Source: Palaemon carinicauda (taxonomy: Eukaryota; Arthropoda; Malacostraca; Decapoda; Palaemonidae). From it: 64,000 bases of DNA. This document shows, piece after piece, positions 31,983 to 43,441 of this stretch (its first letter is position 1; the number at the start of each line of letters is the position of its first letter). The stretch spans positions 82,170,766-82,234,765 of the forward strand of contig NC_090745.1 of assembly GCF_036898095.1 (NCBI RefSeq), given 5' to 3'. The translations under genes and the position numbers were made by a program. The notes beneath the pieces were generated by a model. The model saw only the letters and a list, made by a program, of their open reading frames with translations. It did no database searches and was not told the DNA's origin.

Positions 31983-31993
31983 TTTATTTTATT
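31983..31993 (-). promoter_or_regulatory. Candidate polyadenylation signals for the minus-strand gene
   Basis: Two overlapping AATAAA hexamers on the minus strand, about 460 nt beyond the stop codon at 32450. Such hexamers are common by chance in AT-rich DNA, so this is weak. Confidence 0.25.
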
Positions 31994-32449
31994 ATTTTTT
32001 TTTCTCTGGTCATCAAGTCTTTCTTAAATTCACAGTTTCTTCATATTGGAGCAAATCTGCAAAATTGAAGGATAAAAGTATGCTCCATTTTCATGATCAG
32101 GATCGTTTATCACTTTCTTCTATTTTGTGTTTCTATTCAAGTTCTCACAAAAGTGGAGATTATCAAAATAATTGTAAATACTGAAGACCTTCAATATACT
32201 TCAAGTGACGGAGATGTTATTAATATTTCCTAAAAGCCATTAGCCTCAGTTATGCCTTGGTTTCTATTGATATATGCAGTTTTGTTGAATGAAAGTATAT
32301 TACTCTCAAAATACATGTAAGCTGGGTTATTTTTCTGTCTTTAGGAATCGAGTGTATACTCTTTTATATTGATCTGAAATAACAATGATTTTTAATATGA
32401 GTGATTTACGGAAAACACTTTTGGCTCTTATTTACCCTAAAATGTGATA

Positions 32450-32805
32450 TTAAGCATTAGATTCCTTAATTCGTTCTAATGTTTTGAGTTTCTCTGGATC
32501 AAGATCTGGGGGTCCATCACTCGGACTGGGTGACTTTGGCGAAGATGATCGCTCGGAATCAATATCTCGGGCTCCTCCCTCAGCCCCTTCAAGTTCCATT
32601 CTCATTTCCATGGGTCCTTCGGGAGCTGGCGGAGGAGGTGGCTGCCTTCCCTCGTCATCAAGAACGAGCGCTTCTCCTTCGCAATCCGACTTTCCAATCT
32701 CGGGGAATGGGTCGTCATCATTGGGGTCCTGGTCAGCTTCAGCTCTGGAGTCCTCACCAGTACCTCCCAGATCATCATCCTGATTCTCCACCATTGGTGT
32801 CGCAG
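32450..32805 (-). CDS. Last coding exon (10) of the acidic, proline-rich tail gene
   Basis: Acceptor 'atcatcataacag' precedes CTGCGACACC. Two bases complete the split codon from exon 9 and 117 codons follow to TAA at 32450-32452. The protein begins ATPMVENQDDDLGG and is strongly acidic. It then has DPNDDDPFPEIG, a PPPPPAPEGP patch, a Glu/Met-rich patch and a Ser-Pro run (SSSPKSPSPSDGPP), and ends KLKTLERIKESNA. It looks intrinsically disordered apart from a possible short C-terminal helix. SP dipeptides could be targets of proline-directed kinases (inference). GC content is far above the flanks. Family not recognised. Confidence 0.75.
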
Positions 32806-33172
32806 CTGTTATGATGATTTGAGCTACACCTAGACCTGTGGCGTTGTAGTTTTGGAGGTGGCATCAGTTAACAGAATTTGCAGGGATAATTAAGATTTTG
32901 TTAAGTTGTTTTATGGCTATGGTTAAGATCACATTTTACAGTTTACTGTATCACTAACTTATATATGCAATTTACTGTTATATGTATTATCACTAGTGCA
33001 TTTCTTGATATTTTAGATTCAATGAATCATGTAATAATGGATTAACAGTGAATAAAAAATTTTGTGCGTGGCGTCTACTCTATATAAACAGAGAAAAGTG
33101 TGCGCTTACTAATTTGGATACTGTAATGTGACTGTCAAGCATCATATAGGAAATAAATTTCTTGTGTGACAC

Positions 33173-33259
33173 TCTCCTTTCCCACATGCAATGGCTTTTG
33201 GGAAGGCCCTATGGCGGGGGTCTTCCGAGGAGGAGGAGGAGGTGGAGGTGGAGGAGGAT
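33173..33259 (-). CDS. Possible optional polyproline exon between exons 9 and 10
   Basis: An 87-nt segment from acceptor 'agttatag' to a weak donor (GAGA|gtgtca). It starts in the phase left by exon 9 and ends in the phase required by exon 10, so it can be included or skipped without a frameshift. It would encode Asp, ten prolines, then RKTPAIGPSQKPLHVGKE. A proline run like this is a typical SH3, WW or EVH1 ligand. The weak donor and CCT-repeat composition keep confidence low. Confidence 0.35.
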
Positions 33260-33540
33260 CTATAACTTTTAGCAGTTCTACACAATCACATACCAGGATG
33301 CTCCAACACCTGACAAACTGAGGATCCAATTCGTGCTTTACGGCTTGCAGAAACCCGCTCCCATTTCTACGGTAATAAAAACAGAGACACACCAATATCC
33401 AAACTACTGTTATTAGTCTGGATTATTTTATTCTTTTCTTAAAACAAGAAATGGGTTCAGGCTTTTCTACGTGTTTGTCTTTTAGCTTAGTGTGAGAAGA
33501 TATTTATACAGGGAAAGGTGAAAATGAAGGTTCGTGTTTA

Positions 33541-33825
<285 letters not shown>

Positions 33826-34319
33826 TAGTGGTGAGGAGTGAGAATGCGTGAGAGGGAGAGAAAGAGAGTATTTAATGTGAAAAAGACAGACAGTATAAAG
33901 CCCTTTTTGGAAAGCCAACATTTATTTTACTATACCCTAAAGCTATTCACTTCCATGCTTATGCAATAATTAATATTCTAAGAAAACAGGATAAACGGAA
34001 AGAAATATTCATCTGAAATTGTAAATGCGTGTTGGAATAAGATGTGAATAAATACTCCTTTGTGAAATTCATAATAATTAAAATCAGTATCGAAGCGTCA
34101 TTCAAAAAACTGTTAAAAATAACTGATGCTCTATTATCCACAGTTAGTCAGGAAAAGTGAGAAGCTACGCAAAAGTATAAATGCAAAGAAAATGAAAGCC
34201 ATGCTACTGCAGTATCAATTAAAATTATTTTTCGTGAAAATTATTTTGACAATAGAGATAAGTTTCAACTGTAATGGAATAAGTGTGTACAGACCGCATT
34301 CTGCCCAGTGATTACTCAC

Positions 34320-34419
34320 CATCACTTGATTTGCTGCTCTCGTCGAAGGGGAATTTCGAGTGTTTTTCTTTCTTGGTTGACCCTTTGCTGCCCCGGCTTT
34401 TCTTCCCGGAGGCGTCTCG
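34320..34419 (-). CDS. Exon 9 of the minus-strand gene (lysine/serine-rich)
   Basis: A clear acceptor (ctatctacccgcag|CGAGAC) and consensus donor (GATG|gtgagt) bound 100 nt. It starts in phase 0 and leaves one base, which exon 10 completes as GCT. It encodes RDASGKKSRGSKGSTKKEKH followed by SKFPFDESSKSSD, a basic patch in an otherwise acidic tail. The patch could bind acidic lipids, nucleic acid or a partner, or act in nuclear localisation (inference only). Confidence 0.75.
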
Positions 34420-35172
34420 CTGCGGGTAGATAGTCAAGGTGAATAAGGTCCATTCATCATTTGGCTCTGCAGTGAATGTAATCCCCTTGGAAACTGAGAT
34501 TTAATTAAAATTCATGTTTCCATCTATTGATTTAATTAAAGGGAACTGAACTCTGAAATTCTTTTCCGAAATGTACGCAGAATGTATAATTTTGTTTTTT
34601 TAGACTCACAAAAAGTTGAATTGTTTTCTAAAAGATTAGAATTATAAATTCTTTGAAGGATTCATTATTGTAAGGATAACTTAAGCAACCACAAAAGTGC
34701 ACAACAATCCGTGCCAAAGTCTATAGCTTGTCACTTGAAAAGGCTAGATATAAATGGTTGAAGCTAAGATTCTATTTGATGGAACATACAGATCGCATGC
34801 CTTTATGATGTAAAATATTCGAAGCCTATTATTTATATCTAAAGGTGAGGTTGCCACAATGGCAACTTCTGATTAGAGCATCCTGCAGCAAAACGACATA
34901 TCGGGGACCCAGAAACACTTAAGGACCCCGATTGTCAAGCTTGCCATAAATGCTCATGATCCAGCTATGTGGGGTTTGTAACGGAATAAAACGAACATGC
35001 TGCAGAATCCTGCCATTGATTAAGTATCTAAAGACTATTTGGCCTTGGTTACTATGCAATAGCTATGAAATCTCGTAAGATTTGTTGCAGTTTGAGCTCC
35101 AGAAATAGAAAAGGGAAGTTTATAGTCAAGTGCAATAGGTAAAGTTGAAACCATTAGACTTGTGTATATACA

Positions 35173-35266
<94 letters not shown>
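35173..35266. repeat. (TA)n microsatellite
   Basis: Pure TA repeat in the intron between exons 9 and 8. Confidence 0.97.
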
Positions 35267-35269
<3 letters not shown>

Positions 35270-35775
35270 TATAGCCGCTTCAACTTCTAGTGTCTAAGCA
35301 AAAACATTGTTTATTTGAGCGAATTATCACTAAGAGCTGAAGAAAAGTATTAACCTACCTACCTTTTCATTCTCGTTCAAGTGTTAAGTTACACAGATCT
35401 GCCTTATCATTGTCATTTTCTAAATACGGAAATAATTCACTTTAATTCATTTAAGAATACTCACTCTCTTGTCATGCGGATTTTCTAATACAAATTTTAA
35501 CATGAGTGGCACAGACATGTACCTGAACAGAAAACTCTTTGAATTCATGCTATTGGGATATAGCCGGTGTTAGAAATAGATTTAAGTGCATAATACATTT
35601 TTTCAGTTTATTTTACTGTATACTCTTGGGCCAACAGAGGAAATGTAGCTTCTATCGATTAAGTTGGGTTAGAGTGAGAAAATCTGTGTTTAGACAGGCA
35701 AATGGATAGAGAGAGAGATGATCATTCTTAAATGTTTGCAACAATAACTCATGAGTCTACCTAGGGCTTCTTCAC

Positions 35776-35892
35776 CTGTTGAGGAGCCTCAGCAGTAGGG
35801 GGTGCCTCAGAGGGTTCCTCAGAGGCTACCTCAGTTGGCACTTCTGGGACCTCCTTCTCCTGAAGTGGCTCAATACTACCATCTTCGACGTC
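35776..35892 (-). CDS. Exon 8 of the minus-strand gene (PEVT-rich cassette)
   Basis: Acceptor 'tgtgtgtgtgtag' and donor CAG|gtgaag bound 117 nt, 39 codons, phase 0 at both ends. It begins DVEDGSIEPLQEKEVPEVPT and continues with EVASEEPSEAPPTAEAPQQ. Glu, Pro, Val, Thr and Ala make up most of it, a PEVK-like or PEST-like composition predicted to be disordered. It can be skipped in frame. Confidence 0.7.
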
Positions 35893-36689
35893 CTACACAC
35901 ACACATATCCGAGTCAGGCATAAAAAGTCAAAAAGGAAATTGAAGAAATACATAATTCCACACATATAAAAAAAGACAATTTTGAGGGCTGGGTGTAATT
36001 AGAGAAAAATTACAAAAGAGCATTTCAAAGTTGCTAGTGAAAGTACTGTTTCAAAAAGACTAGTAGTAGGTACAGTGTCCAAGAAATTTTGAAGGACGTA
36101 AATCTTTATACTTCATGCAAGATTGTAGATAGTAAGTACAAAAATACAGAAGTAATTATAAAAGGATGTGCATCGTTTCATCTGAGTACAGTTGATCTGA
36201 AAGAATACAAACTCATAAATGAATCTGCTGGGGCCGGGGTTATTTTGGTGCTGGGCTTAAATATTGCTGATTTCATTTCCTACTTCATTCTTTCTCTTTA
36301 TGATTCGGGTGTAAGATAGCAGGTATTAGGGGGTACAAGAATGGAAAGGTTAAGGACTTGACTAGATAAGAAGCTAAAAGAGAGTTGCTAAAATGGCATA
36401 GGTAAGGTATTACAGAGACACAGAATTGAGTTGCCACAAAATATGCAAACATAAGCGTTCCTTTAGTCCAGCTAAAATGGGTTGAGAATTGAAGAAGGTT
36501 AGAGCTGTTGTACTTTCTCAACTTGATTCACCACCTTCCATGGATAAAAGGGAATGATTTGGTGATTATGACAAAATTTATTAGCAACATTGCCATATAT
36601 TCCTGTATAATCGTGGATTTAGAGAATGATGGTGAGATGAGAAACGTTCTACTACCGCTGTCTCATGCAATTCTCAACACTTTGTAGCT

Positions 36690-39600
36690 GGCTGATAATA
36701 GGGTCTGGATGAAGTCCCTAGAATAGCAGGGATAAGGAGTTACTAATGGAGCCTGGAAGAGGAGTCATCCAAATGAGAAGGATAAGGTGTTGCTAATAGA
36801 GTCTAGAAGAGGAGTCTTCAAAATGACATGGATAAGTAGTTACTAAGAGGGTCTGAATGAAGAATCAAGTAAATGGAAAGGATAAAGATTTGCTAATAGG
36901 GTCTGAATAAGGAGCCACCCTAATGGCAGAGATAAGGAGTTGTTTGGTGGGTCCGGACAGAGGGAGTCCCTCAAAATGTTTATAATATAGTCCAGATGAG
37001 AAGTCACTAAACTGACAGGGATAATGAGTTATTTATATGGTTCCGATGAGAAATTGCCCAATTATCAAAGCTAATCAGTTGTTAATAGTCTATGAAGAGA
37101 CACTCAAATAGCAGGTGTAAGGAGTTGCTAATACGGTCTGCATAAGGAGTTACCCAAATGGAATGGTTAAAGAGCTACTAATAGGGTCTGTATGAGGAAT
37201 CCCCAAATTGGCAAGGATAAGGACTTGCAAGGTCCTTTATAAGGAGTCACCCTAATGGTATGGATATGAAGTTGCTAGTGGATTGTTGGGGAGAGGTCAC
37301 CAAAATGACAGGGATAAGGTCCTGAGAAAAAGTTATCATATGAGTAGTAACCCAGTTTACAAGGATAATTGGTTTTTGATAGGGTTTGGAGGAGGAGTTA
37401 CCCAACTGGTAGGGATAAGTTGTTGCTGATGGGGTTTGAATGACCAATCACTAAAATGGCAGGATAAGGTGTTGCTCGTATAGGTGGATGTAGAATCCCC
37501 AAAAGGGCCATTAATAGGGTTAGGATGAGGAGTCACTGAAGTTGCAGGAATAAGGAGTTGCCATTAGGCTCTGTGTAAAGAATCACCAAAAGGACGGAGG
37601 TAAGGATTAGCTAATAGGGTCTTAATCAGGAGTTATCCAAATGCCAGGAATAAACGGTTGTTTTTATGCTCTGGATAAGGTATCACTAAAATGTCAGGGA
37701 TAAGGAGTTGATGTTAGGCTCTGGGTAAGGAATTACCAAAATGGCAGAGATAAGGAGTTGCTAATGGGGTTTGGATTAGGAGTCACCCAAATGACCAAAA
37801 TAAAGAGTTCCTGTTAGTCTGTGTAAGGAGTCACCCAAATAACAGGAATAAGATATTGCTTTAGGCTCTGTGTAAGAAGTAACCCAAATGACTGGAATAA
37901 ACAGTTGCTGTTAATCTGTGTAAAGAGTCACCTAAATGACAGGAATAAAGAGTTGTTGTTAGTCTGTGTAAGAAATCACCCAAATTACAAGAGTAAACAG
38001 TCGTTGTTAGTCTCTGTGTAAGAAGTAACCCAAATGACGGGAATAAGGAGTTGTTTTAGGCTCTGTGTAAGGAGTAACCCAAATGACTGACATAAAGAGT
38101 TGCAGTTGTCTCTATGTAAAGCGTCACACAAACCACAGGAATAAAGAGTTTTGTTATTCTCTGTGTAAAGAATAACCCAAATGACTAGAATAAGTGTTGC
38201 TGTTAGTCTGTGTAAGGAGTCACCCAAATTACATGAGTAAAGAGTTGTTGTTATTCTCTGTGTAAGGAGTAACCCAAATGACTAGAATAAAGAGTTGCAG
38301 TTAGTCTGTGTAAGAAGTCACCCAAATTACTGGAGTAAAGAGTTGTTGTTAGTCTCTGTGTAAGGAGTCTCCCAAATGGCAGAAATAAAGAGTTGCTGTT
38401 AGTCTGTGTAAGGAGTAACCAAAATGACTGGAATAAATAGTTGCTGTTAATCTGTGTAAGGAGTCACCTAAATGACAGGAATGAAGAGTAGTTGTTAGTC
38501 TGTGTAAGACGTCACCCAAATTACAGGAGTAAAAAGTTGTTGTTAGTTTCTGTGTAAGGCGTAACCCAAATGACTGGAATAAAGAGTTGAAGTTAGTTTG
38601 TGTAAGAAGTCACCCAAATTACAGGAGTAAAGGGTTGTTTTTAGTCTCTGTGTTAGGAGTCTCCCAAATGACAGAAATAAAGAGTTGCTGTTAGTCTGTG
38701 TAAGGAGTCACCTAAATGACAGGAATATGTAAGGAGTAACCCAAATGACTGGCATAAAGAGTTACAGTTGGTCTCTATGTAAGGCGTCACCAAAACCACA
38801 TGAATAAAGAGTTTTGTTATTCTCTGCGTATGGAATAACCCAAATGACTGGAATAAACAGTTGTTGTTAGTCTCTGTGTAAGGAGTCACCCAAATTATAG
38901 GAGTAAACCGTTGTTGTTAGTCTCTGTGTAAGGAGTCACCCAAATGACAGGAATAAAGAGTTGTTGTTAGTCTCTGTGTAAGGAGTAGCCCAAATGACAG
39001 GAATAAAGAGTTGCTGTTAGGCTGTGTGTAAGGAGTCACCCAAATGACAGGAATAAAGAGTTGCTTTAGGCTCTCTGTAAGGAGTAACCCAAATGACTGG
39101 AATAAAGAGTTCCTGTTAGTCTCTGTGTAAGGAGTCACCCAAATGATAGGAATAAAGAGTTGCTTTAGGCTCTGTGTAAGGAGTCACCTAAATGACAGGA
39201 ATAAAGAGTTGCTGTTAGTCTCTGTGTAAGGAATAACCCAAATGACTGGAAAATTGAGTTGCTATTAGTCTGTGTAAGGAGTCACCTAAATGACCGGATA
39301 AAGAGTTGTTGTTAGTCTCTGTGTAAGGAGTCTCCAAAAGACAAGAATAAAGAGTTGTTGTTAGTCTCAGTGCAAGGAGTCACCCAAATGATATGAATAA
39401 AGAGTTGCTGTTAGTCTGTGTAAGAAGTCACCCAAATGACAGGAATAAAGAATTGTTGTTAGTCTCTGTGTAAGAAGTCTCCGAAATGACAAGAATGAAG
39501 AGTTGTTAGTCTCAGTGCAAGGAGTCACCCAAATGACAGTAGTAAACAGTTGTTGTTAGTCTCTGTGTAAGGAGTAGCCCAAATGACTGGAATAAAGAGT

Positions 39601-40560
39601 TGCTTTAGGCTCTGTGTAAGGAGTCACCCAAATGACAGGAATAAAGAGTTGCTTTAGGCTCTATGTGAGGAGTAACCTAAATGGCAGGAATAAAGAGTTG
39701 CTTTAGGCTCTGTGTAAGGAGTCACCCAAATGACAGGAATAAAGAGTTGTTTAGGCTCTGTGTAAGGAGTCACCTAAATGACAGGAATAAAGAGTTGCTT
39801 TAGTCTCTATGTGAGGAGTAACCTAAATGACAGGAATAAAGAGTTGCTTTAGGCTCTGTGTAAGGAGTCACCCAAATGAAAGGAATAAAGAGTTGCTTTA
39901 GGCTCTGTGTAAGGAGTCACCCAATTGACAGGAATAAAGAGTGGCTTTAGGCTCTCTGTCAGGAGTAACCCAAATGATTCGAATAAAGAGTTGCTGTTAG
40001 TCTCTGTGTATGGAGTAACCCAAATGATTGGAATAAAGAGTTGTTGTTAGTTTCTGTGCAAGGAGTCACCCAAATGACAGGAATAAAGAGTTGCTTCAGG
40101 CTCAGTATAAGGAGTAACCCAAATGACTGGAATAAAGAGTTGCTGTTAGTATGCATAAGGAGCCACCCAAATGACAGGCGTAAAGAGTTGTTGTTAGTCT
40201 CTGTATAAGGAGTCACCCAAATGACAGGGGTAAAGAGTTGTTGTAAGTCTCTGTGTAAGGAGTCACCCAAATTATAGGAGTAAAGAGTTGATGTTAGTCT
40301 CTGTGTAAGGAGTCTCCCAAATGACAAAATAAAGAGTTGCTGTTAGTCTGTGTAAGGAGTCACCCAAATAACATGAATAAAGAGTTGCTTTAGGCTTTGT
40401 GCAAGGAGTAACCCAAATGATTGGAATAAAAAGTGGCTGTTAGTCTCTGTGTACGGAGTCACCCATGTGAGAGGAATAAAAAGAGTTACTTTAGGCTCTG
40501 TGTAAGGAGTCACCCAAATGACAGGAATAAGAAGTTGCAATTAGGCTCTAGGTGAGTCAT
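36690..40560. repeat. Satellite array, about 50 bp unit, roughly 75 copies
   Basis: The common form is 'ggaataaagagttgctttag' then 'gctctgtgtaaggagtcacc' then 'caaatgaca', 47-52 bp per copy because of small indels ('ttgttgttagtctctgtg' variants). Copies at the left edge (36690-37900) are more diverged and read 'gataaggagt...ctaatagggtctg'. The centre (38900-40500) is the most homogeneous. Apparent minus-strand frames of 65-122 codons (SFGLLLTQ-like) arise from the period and are not conserved. It lies in the intron between exons 8 and 7. Confidence 0.92.
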
Positions 40561-40849
40561 TGCCAAAAGGAGTGGTCAACAGGTTCTGGATAAGGGGTCA
40601 TCCAATTTTCTGGGATATTGTGTTGCTATTATGGTTGTGACTAGGAGTTACTATTCATAAGGGATGTCATAAGGGAAGAGAAAACAATTCCAAAAAAGGC
40701 AAACGTAAGGATATGGTCTCTGAATATGGAGTTGCATGAGGAGTTACTTGAAAGTCAAGCTTAGTGTATGGCTAAAATGGCAAGTATAGTTTATTGCCAT
40801 GATAGTCTGAATAAAGAGTTGCCTAGATGGCAAGGGCAGAATTTACCAA

Positions 40850-42050
40850 AAGGGTAGGAATAAGGAGCTGTTAAAGGACAGGTATAAGGTATTGCTTATG
40901 GGTTGAAAGCAAGAAATATGTAGTTAAAAGAGCAGGTATAAAGGATCATTAAATTTCGGGGAAAAGGTGGGCTATCAAAGGGCAGTCATAAGATATTGCC
41001 AATGGAGTGGAATCCAATGGCAATGAATGTGTAGTTAGAACAGCAGGTATAAAAGCTCATTAAAATTTCAGGACAAGGAGCTATCAAAGGGTATGGCCTG
41101 TGGGGTGAAAGCAAAATGGAATGGAATAAGTAAAATTAGAACAGCAGGTATAAAAGATAATTAAATTTGAGGAATAAAGATCTGTTATAAAGGGCAGGTT
41201 TAAGGTATTGCCAATTGGGTGAAATCAAGATGGAAACGAATATGTAAAGTTAGAACAGTAGTTATAAAGGCTAATTAAATTTGTGGAACAAAGAGCTGTC
41301 ATTGGGCAGGTATAAGGTATTGCCAATGCGGTGAAATCAAGTGGCAAGGAGAAGAGAGTTCGAAAAGGAGATATAAAAGATAATTAAATTTAGGGGATGA
41401 GGAGCAGTCAAAAGGCGAGTATGAGATATTGCCAATAGGGTGACATCAAGCTGGCATGAAATATGTAGAGTTGAAAAAGCAAGTGTAAAGGATTATTAAA
41501 TTTAGTGGATGAGGAGCTGTCAAAAGTCAGGTAGGAGGTATTGTTAATAGGGTGAAATGAAGATGGCAAGGAATATGTAGAGTAGAAAGAGCAGATATAA
41601 AATATCATTAAATTTAGGGGATGGGTAGCTGTCAAAAGCAGGTGTGAGGTATTGACAATAGGGTGAAATCAAGATGGTAACGAATATGTAGAGTTGAAAA
41701 AGCAGGTGTAAAGGATCATTAAATTTAGGGGATGAGGAGCTGTTAGAAGGCAGGTATAAGGTATTGCTAATGGAGTGAAATCAAGATGGCAAGGAATATG
41801 TAGAGTTGAAAGAGCAGGTGTAAAGGATCATTGAATTTAGGAGATGAGGAGCTGTCAAAAGGCAGGTATGAGGTATTGCCAATAGGGTGAAATCAAGATG
41901 GCAAGAAATATGTATAGTTGAAAGAGCAGGTGTAAAGGATCATTGAATTTGGGCGATGAGGAGCTGTCAAAAGGCAGGTATAAGGTGTTGTCAATGGGTT
42001 GAATTAAAAATCTCAAGAACTAGAAAGGCATAGTAAAAACTGATGTAAAG
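40850..42050. repeat. Satellite array, about 111 bp unit, roughly 11 copies
   Basis: Unit landmarks are 'ggcaggtataaggtattgcc', 'gggtgaaatcaagatggcaa', 'gaatatgtagagttgaaa', 'gcaggtgtaaaggatcatta' and 'ggggatgaggagctgtcaaa'. Each unit has two 'gcaggtrtaa' half-sites, which suggests it arose as a dimer of a shorter unit like the one in the neighbouring 50-bp array. Confidence 0.9.
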
Positions 42051-43161
42051 GATCATCAATTTTTGTGAATAAGGCTTCAGAAATGCAAACAAGGAAAGAG
42101 AAAATGAAGGAATCGGAGTGGCAGGTTCGTGGAAGAAACGGCATCAAAATGGTTGAGGTTGGCAACTAAATAGCATACATAAATATTTCGTGCGATAATT
42201 CTAGTTAGTAGAGGGAATCCCTTTAACTAATTCAGATAGTCATCAAGTATTTGATTTAAAAGGGAGGGATGAAGTGTGCCCTAAATCTCTGCGATTGATA
42301 TTCTCCAGTTGTCGATAACAGAAATTTGGCATTTGGGGTCTAATGATATACAGAGGAAAAGATAAACATTGGCATTATTTATTTGAAAGTTAAAACCTGT
42401 GGGCATTGCAAGTAATGTTAGAAGGAAATCTTGGCATCCTGTTCTGAAAGAAAAATTCACTTTAGTGTATGATGTTTGTAAGAATCAATTCTGTGCTGAG
42501 TTCTACAAAGATAATAATCAATACTTTATTAGTTGTTGGTTTTTGAACTGGGGAAGTTGACTTTATCTTAATAACTTTTGTTAATTTTCGTCTTTCTCAT
42601 TACTGAAAATAGTTGTGATAGAAATGCATTTTGATTTTATATTATCCTCTCATTTTTGTCTTGCAACATGTTTTCTTGTTATCTCTTGGAACTTGAACAT
42701 TTGCGGGGACTTCTATTTATATTAATCTCATCACCTTATTTATCAGTCAGTAGCTGCTGAATATCTTGATAACATTGGTGGGGAGTTGTTGTTTGTTATA
42801 AGATGTATTCTAAGTAAGCCGAAATACAGTATTTCACAGAAGCAGATGAAATGGTATATATCGGGACGTTTTGTAACTGAGCTTTCATTTTAGTTAAAAC
42901 CGTGTTCTTTCTGCGTGAACTTAATCTTGTTATTTACGATGCTCGAGTAAACAGGGGAATACTATTAATAATAACTGCACTAAAGCCATCAATAATTTGT
43001 GCTGGGGGTTGAAGGAAAGCACGTAGTGAAGAGGAAAAGACAAGAAGAATTGACAAATAAAAGGGCAAGTAAAGGGACATAGCAAATAAAACACCAGTGA
43101 TTACTTATCACTGAACAAGGACCTCATTATCTTAGAATGGGTGCAGTGACAACTACTCTAC

Positions 43162-43208
<47 letters not shown>

Positions 43209-43360
43209 AGCTACACAGCAGCAGCCTAAGATTACAAGGAAAAGCGCTCTCCCTCGATCCAACCACCGCAGTTGGAACGGCTCAAAGTGAGAGAGAGATA
43301 TATACACAAGAAAAAGAAGCCATTTTCATTTGAAAGACCCAACTGGAAACAGGTCGTCAC
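42051..43360. other. Intron sequence between exons 8 and 7
   Basis: Nothing recognised except a poly-A run at 43166-43207. Confidence 0.4.
43166..43207. repeat. Poly-A homopolymer, about 42 bp
   Basis: Uninterrupted A run. It could be the tail of a retroposed sequence, but no body could be identified upstream. Confidence 0.95.
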
Positions 43361-43441
43361 CTGAGGTGGAGTCTGAGGGGGTGTGAAAGCTGGTGGGGGT
43401 TGATCCGCCTCGTCCTCTTGCTGGGGTTCTGTCTCAGCCCC
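43361..43441 (-). CDS. Exon 7 of the minus-strand gene
   Basis: Donor CAG|gtgacg is good. The acceptor 'ggtggatcaag' is poor, with its pyrimidine tract about 35 nt upstream, so the 5' edge could shift. The 81 nt give 27 codons, phase 0 to 0: GAETEPQQEDEADQPPPAF then TPPQTPPQ. Acidic then proline/threonine-rich, like its neighbours, and skippable in frame. Confidence 0.6.

Noticed and set aside
32484..32814. Plus-strand frames of 94-99 codons over the last exon
   Set aside because: They are antisense shadows of the GC-rich minus-strand exon, which has the better frame, splice site and phase continuity.
37985..40540. Minus-strand frames of 65-122 codons with repeated 'SFGLLLTQ'
   Set aside because: They come from the 50-bp satellite, are interrupted by stops at irregular points and are not conserved between units.
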